Assembly: GCA_016208355.1 (NCBI GenBank)
Contig: JACQYE010000085.1
Span: 1-44,643 of the forward strand
DNA from: Chloroflexota bacterium
Lineage (GTDB): Bacteria > Chloroflexota > Anaerolineae > Anaerolineales > Villigracilaceae
Length of the DNA stretch: 44,643 nt
Direction: 5' to 3'
The notes beneath the pieces were generated by a model. That model did no database searches and was not told the DNA's origin. It was given only the letters and a program-made list of their open reading frames with translations. This document shows positions 32,349-40,187 of this stretch, piece by piece. Numbering within the stretch: the first letter of the stretch is position 1; each line of letters starts with the position of its first letter. The position numbers were made by a program, and so were the translations under genes.

Positions 32349-33515
32349 CTAATTTTTCCCAACAGGTCTCGACAGTTGTTCCGAGGTCACGAGTGTCACG
32401 GCGCGCTGCAAGGCATCCTGTACCGTCTTGAGCGCCTGCTTTTGGCCATGCGAAAGCGTCCCCATTTTACCAGTCAGCAGTAATTCCAAGGGATACGTCA
32501 CCGGCTGCAAGACGGTGTGGATTTCAGCGCGCATCGCCTGGAGTTGCTCACGCTTGTACTGTTCGCCCGATTTTGCCGCCTCGGCCGTCTCCTGGATGGC
32601 GCGGAAAAGACGGGTGTTCACCAGCGAAACAGAAGCGTAGTCTGCCACGGCCTCCAACAGCGACTGCATGTTCTTGTCGAATGGCCGGTCAGCTTTGCGA
32701 ACGACAACCAGCAGGCCGATCACTTCCTGCTGAATTTTGACCGGCACGACCACGGCCGATTTTCCCAGCGAGGCCACCTTGAACCGTTCGAGCGGTTCGC
32801 CGTTGATGGCCAGCGTCTCGCCGGAAAGGGCCACCAGTGAACTGATGCCGTCATCCAGGGGCTGGCCCATCTTTTTCGCCCAGGCCGGGGGCAGGTTGCG
32901 GTGGGCTGCAAGGAGGAAGGTCCGGCTGCGGTCTTCACGCTGCAATAGCCAGCCGAAGTCAGCCTCAGCCACGTAGACCATCCCCTCGACGACTTTGTCG
33001 AACAGGACGCGCTGGTCGGTAATCGAAATGACCGCCTTGCCAACGGCAAAAATGGTGGTCAGTTCGCGCACCCGGCTCTGGAGTTCCTGGTTGGTGTCTT
33101 TCAACTGCTGGTCGAGGTGCTGGCGGGCGCGGCGTTCACGCACCTGCTTGAGGGCGCGCTCGACCACTGCTACTACTTCTGCCTCGCGCACCGGCCACAG
33201 CAGGTAATCCCCGGCGCCCAAACGGAAGGCCTGGATGACTTTCTGCTCCTCGCCTTTGCGGGCAATCACGATCACCGGGATCTGCACGCCCTGGGAATTC
33301 AACGCCACCAGCAGGTCCTTGCCGCTCAACCCGGGCAGGTTCAGATCGGCAATCACCAGGTCAGGTGCAAAACGGGCCGCTTCCAGGATGGCCGAATTGA
33401 CATCCGCAGCCTTCTGGACCTGGTACCCCAGCGGCTGGAGTGCCTGGCGCGCAACCAGATCGTCAATCTCGGGATCGTTCTCCACCAAAAGAATACGTTC
33501 AGAGGTTGCATTCAT
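32349..33515 (-). CDS. Response regulator with a GAF domain, no output kinase
   Basis: In this 388-residue protein residues 5-125 form a receiver with phospho-acceptor Asp57 in LVIADLNLPGLSG. The acidic pair is Glu12-Asn13 and the usual lysine is a tryptophan (GDYLLWPV, Trp107). A helical linker leads to a GAF domain at about residues 150-310 (TTIFAVGKAVISITDQRVLF, VVVPVKIQQEVIGLLVVVRK). The C-terminal 75 residues are helical and unassigned (YPLELLLTGKMGTLSHGQKQ resembles a degenerate dimerisation helix of a kinase without an ATPase domain). It precedes the pseudo-receiver kinase by 8 nt. TATCAT lies 8 nt before its ATG, suggesting a leaderless mRNA. Confidence 0.83.
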   Translation of the reverse strand: MNATSERILLVENDPEIDDLVARQALQPLGYQVQKAADVNSAILEAARFAPDLVIADLNLPGLSGKDLLVALNSQGVQIPVIVIARKGEEQKVIQAFRLGAGDYLLWPVREAEVVAVVERALKQVRERRARQHLDQQLKDTNQELQSRVRELTTIFAVGKAVISITDQRVLFDKVVEGMVYVAEADFGWLLQREDRSRTFLLAAHRNLPPAWAKKMGQPLDDGISSLVALSGETLAINGEPLERFKVASLGKSAVVVPVKIQQEVIGLLVVVRKADRPFDKNMQSLLEAVADYASVSLVNTRLFRAIQETAEAAKSGEQYKREQLQAMRAEIHTVLQPVTYPLELLLTGKMGTLSHGQKQALKTVQDALQRAVTLVTSEQLSRPVGKN

Positions 33516-33523
33516 GCAGGCTT

Positions 33524-33529
33524 ATGATA
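33524..33529 (-). promoter_or_regulatory. -10 box at the receiver-GAF gene start
   Basis: TATCAT on the minus strand is separated by 8 nt from the ATG at 33515, with no ribosome-binding site between. Confidence 0.35.
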
Positions 33530-33575
33530 GCACAATTGTCTAAATCCCGTGAAAGAAATTTTGGGTTTGCAGCTC

Positions 33576-33605
33576 TTAACACATGTTGAAATAAATGGGT
33601 AGAAT
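33576..33605 (+). promoter_or_regulatory. Probable promoter of the GH13 gene
   Basis: TTAACA (33576-33581), an 18-nt spacer and TAGAAT (33600-33605) lie in the divergent gap. The gene itself has a GAGGAG ribosome site, so this one is leadered. Confidence 0.45.
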
Positions 33606-33633
33606 TACGGTATTCCATTCTTGAGGAGAAAAC

Positions 33634-35262
33634 ATGGAGCCCTATCTCTGGTGGCGCGACGGCATCATCTATCAAATCTATCCGCGTTCCTTTGCAGACA
33701 GCAACAGCGACGGCCTCGGCGACCTGCCCGGCATCGTCTCCAAACTCGATTACCTGGCAGGGCTGGGAATAGATGCCATCTGGCTCTCTCCATTCTATCC
33801 AACCCCCGACAAAGACTCCGGCTACGTCGGCACCCTGGCCGACTTCGACCGGCTGGTGGCGGAAGCCCACCGGCGCGGTATCCGCATCGTGCTGGATATG
33901 GTCATGAACCACACCTCCGACCAACATCCGTGGTTCATCGAATCCCGCTCCAGCCGCCAGAATCCCAAAAGAGATTGGTACATTTGGAAGCCCCCTACCC
34001 CCCTGCCCCCTCCGTCCCTCCGGGACACCTCCCCCATTTCTGAAATCGGAAATGGGGGAGGCCGGGAGGGGGTCCCCAACAACTGGCAAGCCTCCTTCGG
34101 CGGAAAGGCCTGGGAGTACGACCCTGCCACGGGCGAGTATTACCTCCACCTTTTCACCCGGGAACAGCCTGATGTCAACTGGCGCAACCCCGAGGTCCGC
34201 CGGGCGCAGTTGGACGCCTTCCGTTTCTGGCTGAAGCGCGGTGTGGACGGCTTCCGCCTGGACGTGTTCAATGCCTACTTCAAGCACGCTGATTTCCCAA
34301 ACAACCCCCCGAAACTCGGCTTGCGCGCCTTCGACCGCCAAAAACATATCTTTGATATTGACCAGCCGGAAATGATGCCCCTGCTGAATGAACTGCGCCT
34401 CCTGCTGGATTCCTACCCGGAGCGCTACGCTGTCGGAGAGACTTATTTCGCCACCCCGGAGAAAACCGTTTCGTATTGCGGACCCGATAAACTGCATGCC
34501 GCATTCAGCTTCGATTTCACCTCGGCCAATCTTATCTACCCATGGTCGCCCCGCTACATATTGGCGCGCATCGCCGAGAGGGAACGTATCTTCAACGCCG
34601 CCAGCGTCTGGCCGACGACAGTGATGAGCAACCACGATCTCCCCAGGGCCGTCTCCCGTTACATCCCGGGGGAAGACGACCGGATGGCAAAGATCATCAT
34701 GACCCTCCTGCTGACCCTGCGCGGCACGCCTTTTCTGTACCAGGGCGAGGAAATCGGGATGCGCGACATCCCGCTCAAGCGCAGCGAGCTCCTCGACCCA
34801 CCGGGGAAAAAATACTGGCCGATCTACAAAGGCCGCGACGGGTGCCGCTCCCCGATGCAGTGGGACGATAGTCCCAATGCGGGTTTCTCGACGGCACGGA
34901 CCTGGCTGAAGGTGCATCCTGATTTTTGCCACCGCAACGTCGCCGCCCAGCAGGCCGACCCGGATTCGCTCCTGCACTTCACCAAAGCCCTGATCGCCCT
35001 GCGCAAGTCCCATCCTGCCCTGCGCCGCGGGGAATATGTCCCCGTCGCAGCCACCCGGCATGTGCTGGCTTTCCTGCGGAAAAGCGGCGCGGAGACCATC
35101 CTGGTTGCCTTGAATTTCAGCAAAAACGAGAAAATGTTCTCCTTGCCTGCCGAAATCCACCTGGCAGGACGCTTGCTCTCCAGCGAGAAAAATTCCGCCT
35201 CCAACTCGCCGCAGGAAATCCTCCTTGCGCCTTATGAGGCCAGTCTCTGGAAAATAAGGTAG
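33634..35262 (+). CDS. GH13 alpha-glucosidase with a deletion and a repeat insert
   Basis: This 542-residue GH13 enzyme is of the oligo-1,6-/alpha-glucosidase group and hydrolyses short alpha-glucans in the cytoplasm (no signal peptide). The start WWRDGIIYQIYPRSFADSNS, DMVMNHTSD, nucleophile Asp210 (GFRLDVFN), acid/base Glu269 (VGETY) and transition-state Asp335 (SNHDLPR) are all present. Two oddities stand out. At residue 65 the text reads SGYVGTLADF where homologues have about 11 more residues of a GYD..DY.....FGT block, including substrate-contacting Asp and Tyr. Residues 120-147 are an extra proline/glycine-rich stretch encoded by a palindrome at 33990-34077. The gene stays open throughout. 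Whether the enzyme is active is uncertain. Confidence 0.88.
   Translation: MEPYLWWRDGIIYQIYPRSFADSNSDGLGDLPGIVSKLDYLAGLGIDAIWLSPFYPTPDKDSGYVGTLADFDRLVAEAHRRGIRIVLDMVMNHTSDQHPWFIESRSSRQNPKRDWYIWKPPTPLPPPSLRDTSPISEIGNGGGREGVPNNWQASFGGKAWEYDPATGEYYLHLFTREQPDVNWRNPEVRRAQLDAFRFWLKRGVDGFRLDVFNAYFKHADFPNNPPKLGLRAFDRQKHIFDIDQPEMMPLLNELRLLLDSYPERYAVGETYFATPEKTVSYCGPDKLHAAFSFDFTSANLIYPWSPRYILARIAERERIFNAASVWPTTVMSNHDLPRAVSRYIPGEDDRMAKIIMTLLLTLRGTPFLYQGEEIGMRDIPLKRSELLDPPGKKYWPIYKGRDGCRSPMQWDDSPNAGFSTARTWLKVHPDFCHRNVAAQQADPDSLLHFTKALIALRKSHPALRRGEYVPVAATRHVLAFLRKSGAETILVALNFSKNEKMFSLPAEIHLAGRLLSSEKNSASNSPQEILLAPYEASLWKIR
33990..34077. repeat. In-gene palindromic element within the GH13 gene
   Basis: The core arms CTCCCCCATTTC (34029-34040) and GAAATGGGGGAG (34049-34060) are perfect reverse complements with an 8-nt loop. 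Imperfect C-rich and G-rich flanks extend the dyad on both sides. It replaces the usual short W..PNNW loop by about 24 extra residues, in frame. Confidence 0.88.
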
Positions 35263-35379
35263 GCGAATTTATTTCGACATCCCTTTTTGGGACTACCTCA
35301 TATAAGGGTGAAATTTCTAACCGCTGTTTGCTACCGACATCAATTTCGATGAGTTTTTTATCGCGATGGTATTTTATTT

Positions 35380-35526
35380 TCTACCGTACATTACTCTTGA
35401 CGTTCACAAATCGCACGCGGATGACGCTGATTCAAATGATTTCCGCAGATAAAACCCCCAAAAAATCTGCGCTCATCCGCCCGATCCACGTTGATCCGCG
35501 TGCTATTTTCTCGGATGTACGGTAGA
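35380..35526. mobile_element. MITE-like element with 12-bp inverted ends
   Basis: TCTACCGTACAT (35380-35391) and ATGTACGGTAGA (35515-35526) are perfect 12-bp inverted ends of a 147-bp AT-varied block. Nested inside are GCACGCGGAT/ATCCGCGTGC (35413-35422, 35494-35503) and CGCAGAT/ATCTGCG (35444-35450, 35465-35471). No ORF is inside, and no clear target-site duplication was found by eye. It lies in the 395-nt gap between the GH13 and methyltransferase-like genes. Confidence 0.6.
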
Positions 35527-35542
35527 GAAGTATTTTATAAAT

Positions 35543-35575
35543 ATTCGTGTAATTCGTCCATTCGTGCTATTCGTG
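35543..35575. repeat. ATTCGTG repeats after the MITE-like element
   Basis: Four copies of ATTCGT(G/C) are spaced 8-9 nt apart. No coding potential. Confidence 0.7.
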
Positions 35576-35621
35576 ATTGAAAATGTACATCAAAGGCTGT
35601 ATGTAGCGATAACAAGATGGC

Positions 35622-35649
35622 TTGTTTTTTCCCCCCGAATCGTTATACT
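35622..35649 (+). promoter_or_regulatory. Promoter of the methyltransferase-like gene
   Basis: TTGTTT (35622-35627), a 16-nt spacer and TATACT (35644-35649). The start codon follows the -10 box by 8 nt, so the transcript is probably leaderless. Confidence 0.55.
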
Positions 35650-35657
35650 AGCAATTG

Positions 35658-37895
35658 ATGGACTCCTTCGCTTTCCTCCCGGGGGACGAAACCGGAGACT
35701 CCCGCCCTTTGGCGCGCTTCCTGCCGCCGATACCGGGAGGCGTCGGCGCGGCCTTCCTGACCCGCCACGCGGTCTCCGGCGAATGGGTGCTCGACCCCTT
35801 CGGGGCCGCGCCGTCCCTGGCTGTGGAGATGGCGCGCTTTGGGAAGAACGTGCTGGTGGCGGTCAACAACCCTGTCACCCGCTTCCTGCTCGAACTGGCC
35901 GCCACGCCGCCCTCGGTGGAGGAGTTACGCGCCGCGCTTTCGGACCTGGCCGCCACCCGGAAAGGGGAGGAGCGGCTGGAGACCCATCTCCAGTCCCTCT
36001 ACCTGACCGATTGCGCCAAATGCCAGCGCCAGATCCCGGCGGAGGCCTTCATCTGGGAAAAGGGCGCCTCGGTCCCATCTGGCCGCCTGTATCAATGCCC
36101 CTGCGGCGAAAGCGGCGAATTCCCCGCCTCCGAAGCCGACCAGGCGCGCGCCCTCCGCATCGCAGCCACCGACAGCCTGCACCGCGCCCGCGCCCTCGAA
36201 CGCGTCGCCGCGCCTGACGACCCCGACCGCCCCTACGCCGAACAAGCCCTGGAATGTTACCTGCCGCGCGCCGTCTATGCCCTGATCGCCATCGTCAACA
36301 AACTGGACAGTTTCAGCCTCGACCTGCCGAAGGAGCGCCGCCGCGCCCTGCTGGCGCTCGTCCTGGCCGCCTGCGACGAGGCCAGCGCCCTCTGGCCGCA
36401 TCCCACCGAACGGCCCCGGCCAAAGCAATTGGCCGTCCCGCCGCGCTTCCTGGAGAAAAACGTCTGGCTGGCGCTGGAGCGCGCAGTGGAACGCTGGGGC
36501 AGCGAAACGCCCATCCAAACGTCAGATTGGGCAGCCGCTTTCCCGGCCGGGGGCAGTCAGCCGGTCCAGAGTGGAACGGGTGGCGTGTACGTCTTCGAGG
36601 GGCCGGTTCGGCTGCTCGTTCCCGCCCTCAAAGCCATCCCGCCCGCGGCCGTCGTCTCCGCCCTGCCGCGTCCCAATCAGGCTTTCTGGAGCCTCTCGGC
36701 ATTGTGGGCCGGCTGGTTGTGGGGACGCGCGGCCACCGCCCAGTTTAAGTCGGTCCTGCGCCGCCGCCGCTACGACTGGAACTGGCACACCGCCGCCCTG
36801 TACGCCGCACTGAAAAACATCTCTCCGCACCTGCCGCTCAATACCCCGCTCTTCGCCCTGCTCCCCGAACCGGAACCGGCGTTCCTTTCCGCCGCCTTGC
36901 TGGCCGCTGCCGGGGCCGGGTTCGACCTGGACGGGCTGGCCCTGCGCACGCGCGGCGACGCGGTACAAATCGCCTGGCGGCGGCGCGCTTTCCTGCGGGA
37001 CGAAAAAGAACCGCCCGAGATTGACCCGCAGGCAGTGAAGGACGCTCTCGAAGCCTGCCTGGGCTCCCGCGGTGAACCTGTCCCTTACTTGTACCTGCAT
37101 GCCGCCGGTCTCGCGGCCATGGCCGCCGACCGCTCCCTGCGCTGGCGGGAGGAGGCCGTCTCAGCCCTGAATGCCCCGCTCCAGGCCGCCCTGGCCGGCC
37201 CCGGATTCTTCCACCACTCGGAAAGCGACAACGCCGAGACCGGCCTGTGGGGACTTTCCGACTGGGACGCCATCGAGACCCTGCCCGACAAGGTGGAAAT
37301 TGCCCTCATCCACTACCTGCAAAAGAATCCCGGCGCGGCTTTCCGCGACCTGGAAATTGCCCTGAACGCCGAGTTTCCCGGGCTGCTTACCCCTTCGCTG
37401 GGAATGTTGCGCGCCGTCCTGGCCTCCTATGCCGAGGAAAATGACGGAGGCTGGACCCTGCGTCCGGAGGACGCTCCCAATGCCCGCCGCGCCGACCTGG
37501 ACTCTGCAGTGCAAACCCTGACCACTCTCGCCCCGCAACTGGGATATGCCGCAGCCAGTGAGCAAAAACCCTGGCGCATCCTGCGCTGGCTGGAAGCAGG
37601 TCAAACTGCGTACGCATTCCATATTGTTGCCTCGGCGGTGGCGGGAAAAATCCTGCGCGCGGCTTCCGAGCCACCCGAGCGCTGCGTGCTCGTCCTGCCT
37701 GGCGGGCGCGCCGGACTGCTGGCTTACAAACTGGACCGGGACCCCGATCTCAGGCTTCGCGCCGAACGTTGGCGGGTGCTGAAATTCCGCCAGTTGCGCC
37801 GCATTGCAGGATTGCCCGGCCTGACGCGCGAGCGTTGGGAGAAGGAACTCTCCAGCGACCCACTGGAGCCACCGGAGCAGATGAAACTGTTCTAG
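35658..37895 (+). CDS. Methyltransferase-like orphan protein with a zinc-ribbon-like motif
   Basis: This 745-residue protein opens with a Rossmann-type SAM-binding pattern: PGGVGAAFLTRHAVSGEWVL then DPFGAAPSLAVEMARFGKNV, like motif I (DPF.G) of DNA amino-methyltransferases. A possible zinc ribbon follows at about residues 118-152 (DCAKCQRQIP and YQCPCG). The position expected for the catalytic DPPY has ALPRPNQAFWSLSALWAGWL instead, so methylation may be lost or changed. The last 300 residues are not assigned. They include EIALIHYLQKNPGAAFRDLE, possibly a winged helix, and CVLVLPGGRAGLLAYKLDRD near the end, possibly nuclease-like. The start could be the ATG used here or a TTG one codon earlier. 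No partner gene is obvious. Confidence 0.7.
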   Translation: MDSFAFLPGDETGDSRPLARFLPPIPGGVGAAFLTRHAVSGEWVLDPFGAAPSLAVEMARFGKNVLVAVNNPVTRFLLELAATPPSVEELRAALSDLAATRKGEERLETHLQSLYLTDCAKCQRQIPAEAFIWEKGASVPSGRLYQCPCGESGEFPASEADQARALRIAATDSLHRARALERVAAPDDPDRPYAEQALECYLPRAVYALIAIVNKLDSFSLDLPKERRRALLALVLAACDEASALWPHPTERPRPKQLAVPPRFLEKNVWLALERAVERWGSETPIQTSDWAAAFPAGGSQPVQSGTGGVYVFEGPVRLLVPALKAIPPAAVVSALPRPNQAFWSLSALWAGWLWGRAATAQFKSVLRRRRYDWNWHTAALYAALKNISPHLPLNTPLFALLPEPEPAFLSAALLAAAGAGFDLDGLALRTRGDAVQIAWRRRAFLRDEKEPPEIDPQAVKDALEACLGSRGEPVPYLYLHAAGLAAMAADRSLRWREEAVSALNAPLQAALAGPGFFHHSESDNAETGLWGLSDWDAIETLPDKVEIALIHYLQKNPGAAFRDLEIALNAEFPGLLTPSLGMLRAVLASYAEENDGGWTLRPEDAPNARRADLDSAVQTLTTLAPQLGYAAASEQKPWRILRWLEAGQTAYAFHIVASAVAGKILRAASEPPERCVLVLPGGRAGLLAYKLDRDPDLRLRAERWRVLKFRQLRRIAGLPGLTRERWEKELSSDPLEPPEQMKLF

Positions 37896-37959
37896 CACAG
37901 CGGCGTATACACCGTTGTATGAATGTTCGGTGATTTCGTCAAATTTAGGGCAGATACCT

Positions 37960-37965
37960 TATAAT
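37960..37965 (+). promoter_or_regulatory. TATAAT -10 box at the DUF2085 start
   Basis: A consensus TATAAT lies 9 nt before the ATG at 37975 with no ribosome site. The -35 region is weak. Confidence 0.5.
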
Positions 37966-37974
37966 GGCTGCATT

Positions 37975-38808
37975 ATGGCAAACCCCACCCTCAAACGCAT
38001 TGCATCTTACGCACGTTACCTTATGATCCCGGCAGCGCTGATTGTTATCACCTATTGGCTCTTTACTACTCCTCCCGGCCTGCTGGGCAAAGCCGACGGC
38101 ATCGGGTACGCTGTCTGTCACCGTATCAGCGAACGCTCCTTCCACATCGGCGACCGTCAACTGCCGTTATGCGCCCGCTGCTCCGGTATGTACCTGGGAG
38201 CGATGACCGGCCTGGTCTTCCAGGCGATTGCCGGGCGAAAGCGGCAAAAATTCCCACCCTGGAGCGTTGGGATCCCGTTGATTTTATTCGTCCTCGCTTT
38301 TGGCATAGACGGGAGTAATTCCTACTTGTATCTTGTAAAATCAGTCGCCCCCGGCGCGCTGGCGAACATCCCGAACCTGTACATCCCCAACAATATCCTG
38401 CGCATCTTCACCGGCTCGGGTATGGGCCTGGGGCTGGCGGCCATTGTCTACCCGGCCTTCAACCAGACTGTCTGGGTGGAGGCGGAAGAGAAACCGCCTC
38501 TGGGCTGGAAGGGATTCCTTCTTCTGCTTGGCGTCACAATCGTTATTGACCTGCTGGTGCTGACGGAAAGCCCCATTGTGCTCTACCCGGCGGCCTTCAT
38601 CAGCGCCGGAGGGGTGATCGTCCTGCTGACAATGGTCTACACCATTGTTTGGACGATGCTGACCGGCCAGGAAAACAAATTCACCCGCCTGAGGCAGATG
38701 TGGCTCCCGCTGCTCGCCGGGCTGACGATTGCCGTCCTCCAAATCCTGGCCGTTGACCTGCTGCGACTCTGGCTCACGGGGACCTGGGGACCCATTCCCC
38801 TGGGTTAG
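37975..38808 (+). CDS. DUF2085 membrane protein
   Basis: This is a 277-residue protein with about seven membrane helices. The DUF2085 signature is clear: GYAVCHRISERSFHIGDRQL then PLCARCSGMYLGA, with a CH and a CARC motif that look suited to metal binding or a disulfide. The function is unknown. The ATG at 37975 (MANPTLKRIASYARY) is chosen because a TATAAT box ends 9 nt before it, which excludes the frame that begins 20 codons earlier. It leads a run of small membrane protein genes on the same strand. Confidence 0.85.
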   Translation: MANPTLKRIASYARYLMIPAALIVITYWLFTTPPGLLGKADGIGYAVCHRISERSFHIGDRQLPLCARCSGMYLGAMTGLVFQAIAGRKRQKFPPWSVGIPLILFVLAFGIDGSNSYLYLVKSVAPGALANIPNLYIPNNILRIFTGSGMGLGLAAIVYPAFNQTVWVEAEEKPPLGWKGFLLLLGVTIVIDLLVLTESPIVLYPAAFISAGGVIVLLTMVYTIVWTMLTGQENKFTRLRQMWLPLLAGLTIAVLQILAVDLLRLWLTGTWGPIPLG

Positions 38809-38830
38809 AACAAGAAAGGAGATTATTCGT

Positions 38831-39406
38831 ATGGAAGCGCTATTTGGAATCCTTACAGCCTTCGGCCTCTCGGCCAGCGCCGGGTTGAACGCCTACATCC
38901 CCTTGTTAATTGTGGGCGTGATTGCCCATTACACGGACTGGATCAAACTCAACCCGCCCTTCGACCTGCTGGCAAACCCCTGGGTGCTGATCGTCGTCGG
39001 AATCCTGCTCATCATCGAGATGCTGGCCGATAAATTTCCGGCTGTGAATCACGTCAACGACGCCATCCAGACTGTGATCCGCCCCGCGGCGGGAGCCATC
39101 GTCTTCGCCGCCAGCGCCAACGTTATCACCGACCTGAACCCGGTCATCGCCATCATTTGCGGCCTGTTGGTGGCCGGGAGCGTCCATACGGTCAAAGCGG
39201 CTGCCATCCGTCCGGCAGTCACGGCCACCACCGGCGGGGCGGGCAACGTTCCGGTCAGCATTGCCGAAGATGTCGTTGCCACAGTGCTTTCCATCCTCGC
39301 AATTATCCTGCCAATCCTGGTGGCAGTTTTCGTCATCCTGTTCGTCATCCTCATCGTCTGGTGGCTGCGACGGCGCGCCATCCGTAAACACCAGGCAAAT
39401 TCATAA
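38831..39406 (+). CDS. DUF4126 membrane protein
   Basis: This 191-residue protein has about five helices and matches the DUF4126 pattern: GILTAFGLSASAGLNAYIPL at the start, then LANPWVLIVVGILLIIEMLA, DKFPAVNHVNDAIQTVIRPA, AGAIVFAASA and KAAAIRPAVTATTGGAGNVP. The function is unknown. AAGGAG precedes the ATG at 38831. A frame starting 34 codons earlier is ruled out because it overlaps the DUF2085 gene. It ends with a basic tail (RRRAIRKHQ). Confidence 0.87.
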   Translation: MEALFGILTAFGLSASAGLNAYIPLLIVGVIAHYTDWIKLNPPFDLLANPWVLIVVGILLIIEMLADKFPAVNHVNDAIQTVIRPAAGAIVFAASANVITDLNPVIAIICGLLVAGSVHTVKAAAIRPAVTATTGGAGNVPVSIAEDVVATVLSILAIILPILVAVFVILFVILIVWWLRRRAIRKHQANS

Positions 39407-39423
39407 TTTCTCAAGGAGTCAAT

Positions 39424-39834
39424 ATGGCATATCCTTATCTTCCATCAGATGACAGCCGTGTTGTCCGGGAATTAAGCGTTCCCATCTACCAGGCCAGAGG
39501 CTGGCTGAAATTCCTGGGCATCTTGTCCATCATCAGCGGCATTGGCCAGGCGTTGTCCATCGTGGGTATCCTCTTCGCCTGGCTGCCCATCTGGATGGGC
39601 GTGTTGATGTATCAGGCCGGGTCGAATATCGAGTCAGCCGCGCAGGTTGGGGATAAATTCGGCTTCCTGCGCTCGATGAGCAGCCTGAAAACCTACTTCG
39701 TGCTCCAAGGTGTGCTGACTTTGCTTGCCATTCTCATCATGCTCGCCATGCTTTGCATCATGTTCGTGCTTCCCCTGCTCGGAATTACTCTCATCCCCTG
39801 GCAGGATTTGTACTATAATACCTATTATTACTAA
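39424..39834 (+). CDS. DUF5362-like small membrane protein
   Basis: This 136-residue protein has a soluble N-terminus and two helical hairpins: WLKFLGILSIISGIGQALSI, VGILFAWLPIWMGVLMYQAG and YFVLQGVLTLLAILIMLAML. The AGSNIESAAQVGDKFGFLRS linker resembles DUF5362 proteins. The C-terminus is unusually aromatic (DLYYNTYYY). AAGGAG precedes the ATG. It is cotranscribed with the next two genes, and its function is unknown. Confidence 0.65.
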   Translation: MAYPYLPSDDSRVVRELSVPIYQARGWLKFLGILSIISGIGQALSIVGILFAWLPIWMGVLMYQAGSNIESAAQVGDKFGFLRSMSSLKTYFVLQGVLTLLAILIMLAMLCIMFVLPLLGITLIPWQDLYYNTYYY

Positions 39835-39863
39835 ATCCATCCAAATTCCAAAGGAGAAATATT

Positions 39864-40178
39864 ATGTCGGACTATAACCCCTCCCCCGTCCCGGCCGCCC
39901 GCAGCAGTGTCACGGCTATGGTCAGCCTGATTGCAGGCATCGCCGGCTGGACGGTCCTGCCCTTCCTCGGCTCGATTGTCGCCATCATCACCGGGCACAT
40001 CGCCCAGGGTGAAATCAAAAAAGGCGGCGGCATGGTCACCGGTAAGGGCATGGCTACGGCTGGTCTTATTCTTGGCTACCTCGCCATCGTCCTCGGCATT
40101 TGCGCCATCTGTGTTCTCTTCATTCTGCCTCTCTTCGGCTTTGCGCTGATCCCCTGGGATACTGTCACGTACTACTAA
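39864..40178 (+). CDS. DUF4190 small membrane protein
   Basis: This 104-residue protein has two helices in the DUF4190 pattern: SSVTAMVSLIAGIAGWTVLP, LGSIVAIITGHIAQGEIKKG and GKGMATAGLILGYLAIVLGI. The GH.A..EI..... GKG.A.AGLI.GY core is typical. AAAGGAG precedes the ATG. Like its neighbour it ends with an aromatic TVTYY tail. The function is unknown. Confidence 0.85.
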   Translation: MSDYNPSPVPAARSSVTAMVSLIAGIAGWTVLPFLGSIVAIITGHIAQGEIKKGGGMVTGKGMATAGLILGYLAIVLGICAICVLFILPLFGFALIPWDTVTYY

Positions 40179-40187
40179 ATCATTAAC

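Noticed and set aside
33499-35160. 553-codon minus-strand ORF
   Set aside because: It is antisense to the GH13 gene, which carries all catalytic residues.
35380-35526. Insertion sequence
   Set aside because: No transposase frame lies between the inverted ends; at most a non-autonomous element.
35263-35657. Additional small protein genes between the GH13 and methyltransferase-like genes
   Set aside because: The 65-codon frame at 35328-35525 coincides with the repeat-rich element and shows no ribosome site or protein-like pattern.
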